Notes under the pieces: generated by a model
Databases searched by the model: none
Told to the model about the DNA's origin: nothing
The model's input: the letters and a program-made list of their open reading frames with translations, nothing else
Program-made: the position numbers and the translations under genes
From: an uncultured Marinilabiliales bacterium
GTDB taxonomy: Bacteria; Bacteroidota; Bacteroidia; Bacteroidales; BM520
Length of the DNA: 6,122 nt
Direction: 5' to 3'
NCBI GenBank assembly: GCA_937877575.1
Contig: CALFIZ010000009.1
Coordinates: 1-6,122 of the forward strand
Shown here: piece after piece, positions 6,089-6,122 of the stretch
Position numbering within the stretch: position 1 is the stretch's first letter
Layout of the letters: each line of letters starts with the position of its first letter

Positions 6089-6122
6089 AGATCGGAAGAG
6101 CGTCGTGTAAGGAAAGAGTGTA
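6089..6122 (+). other. Illumina TruSeq adapter read-through
   Basis: The last 34 bases begin AGATCGGAAGAGCGTCGTGT and continue as the known Illumina universal adapter with one difference (A instead of G at 6110), so 33 of 34 bases agree with the adapter as I know it. This is not biological sequence. It shows that the right end was built from untrimmed reads whose insert ended at about 6088, and it lowers trust in nearby joins. Confidence 0.96.

Overview
The window reads as a composite assembled from several unrelated DNA sources, not as one natural locus. A histone H2B gene of eukaryotic, most likely ciliate, type lies between Firmicutes-like genes and Bacteroidales-like genes. Two genes are cut off at places where sequence character changes abruptly, and the last 34 bases match an Illumina library adapter. 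A gut or rumen metagenome would supply all of these sources. That origin is an inference from gene content.

Layout, left to right. Positions 1-816 are Clostridia/Ruminococcus-like and on the + strand: the C-terminal end of a HAD-superfamily hydrolase, then a complete small lipoprotein resembling DUF3574, with a clear Shine-Dalgarno. Positions 817-987 are strongly AT-rich and hold only fragmentary coding-like stretches. Positions 988-1341 encode a complete intronless histone H2B. Positions 1342-1396 are an AT-rich junction. From about 1397 to about 4980 is a coherent Bacteroidales-like block: a 5'-truncated triosephosphate isomerase (+), then on the - strand ribulose-phosphate 3-epimerase, a PLP-dependent fold-III decarboxylase (probably arginine decarboxylase) and a membrane-anchored M23 peptidase. 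Positions 4930-5016 are AT-rich, about 5017-5280 hold a fragment of a TPR-like protein (-), about 5281-6088 a fragment of a Bacteroidales surface protein with CARDB-like domains (-), and 6089-6122 the adapter.

Within the Bacteroidales block the genes make ordinary sense. The decarboxylase and the epimerase are 16 bases apart on the same strand and are probably co-transcribed from a Bacteroidetes-type promoter just upstream of the decarboxylase. The M23 peptidase lies upstream on the same strand. The isomerase ends tail-to-tail with the epimerase. No functional link is visible between this block and the flanking pieces.

The main result is about integrity. By chance, several junctions keep an open reading frame: a 583-codon frame joins three unrelated protein pieces, and a false signal-peptide-like N-terminus sits on the truncated isomerase. 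Neither should be read as a novel fusion. I found no new biological system, RNA gene, CRISPR array or mobile element.
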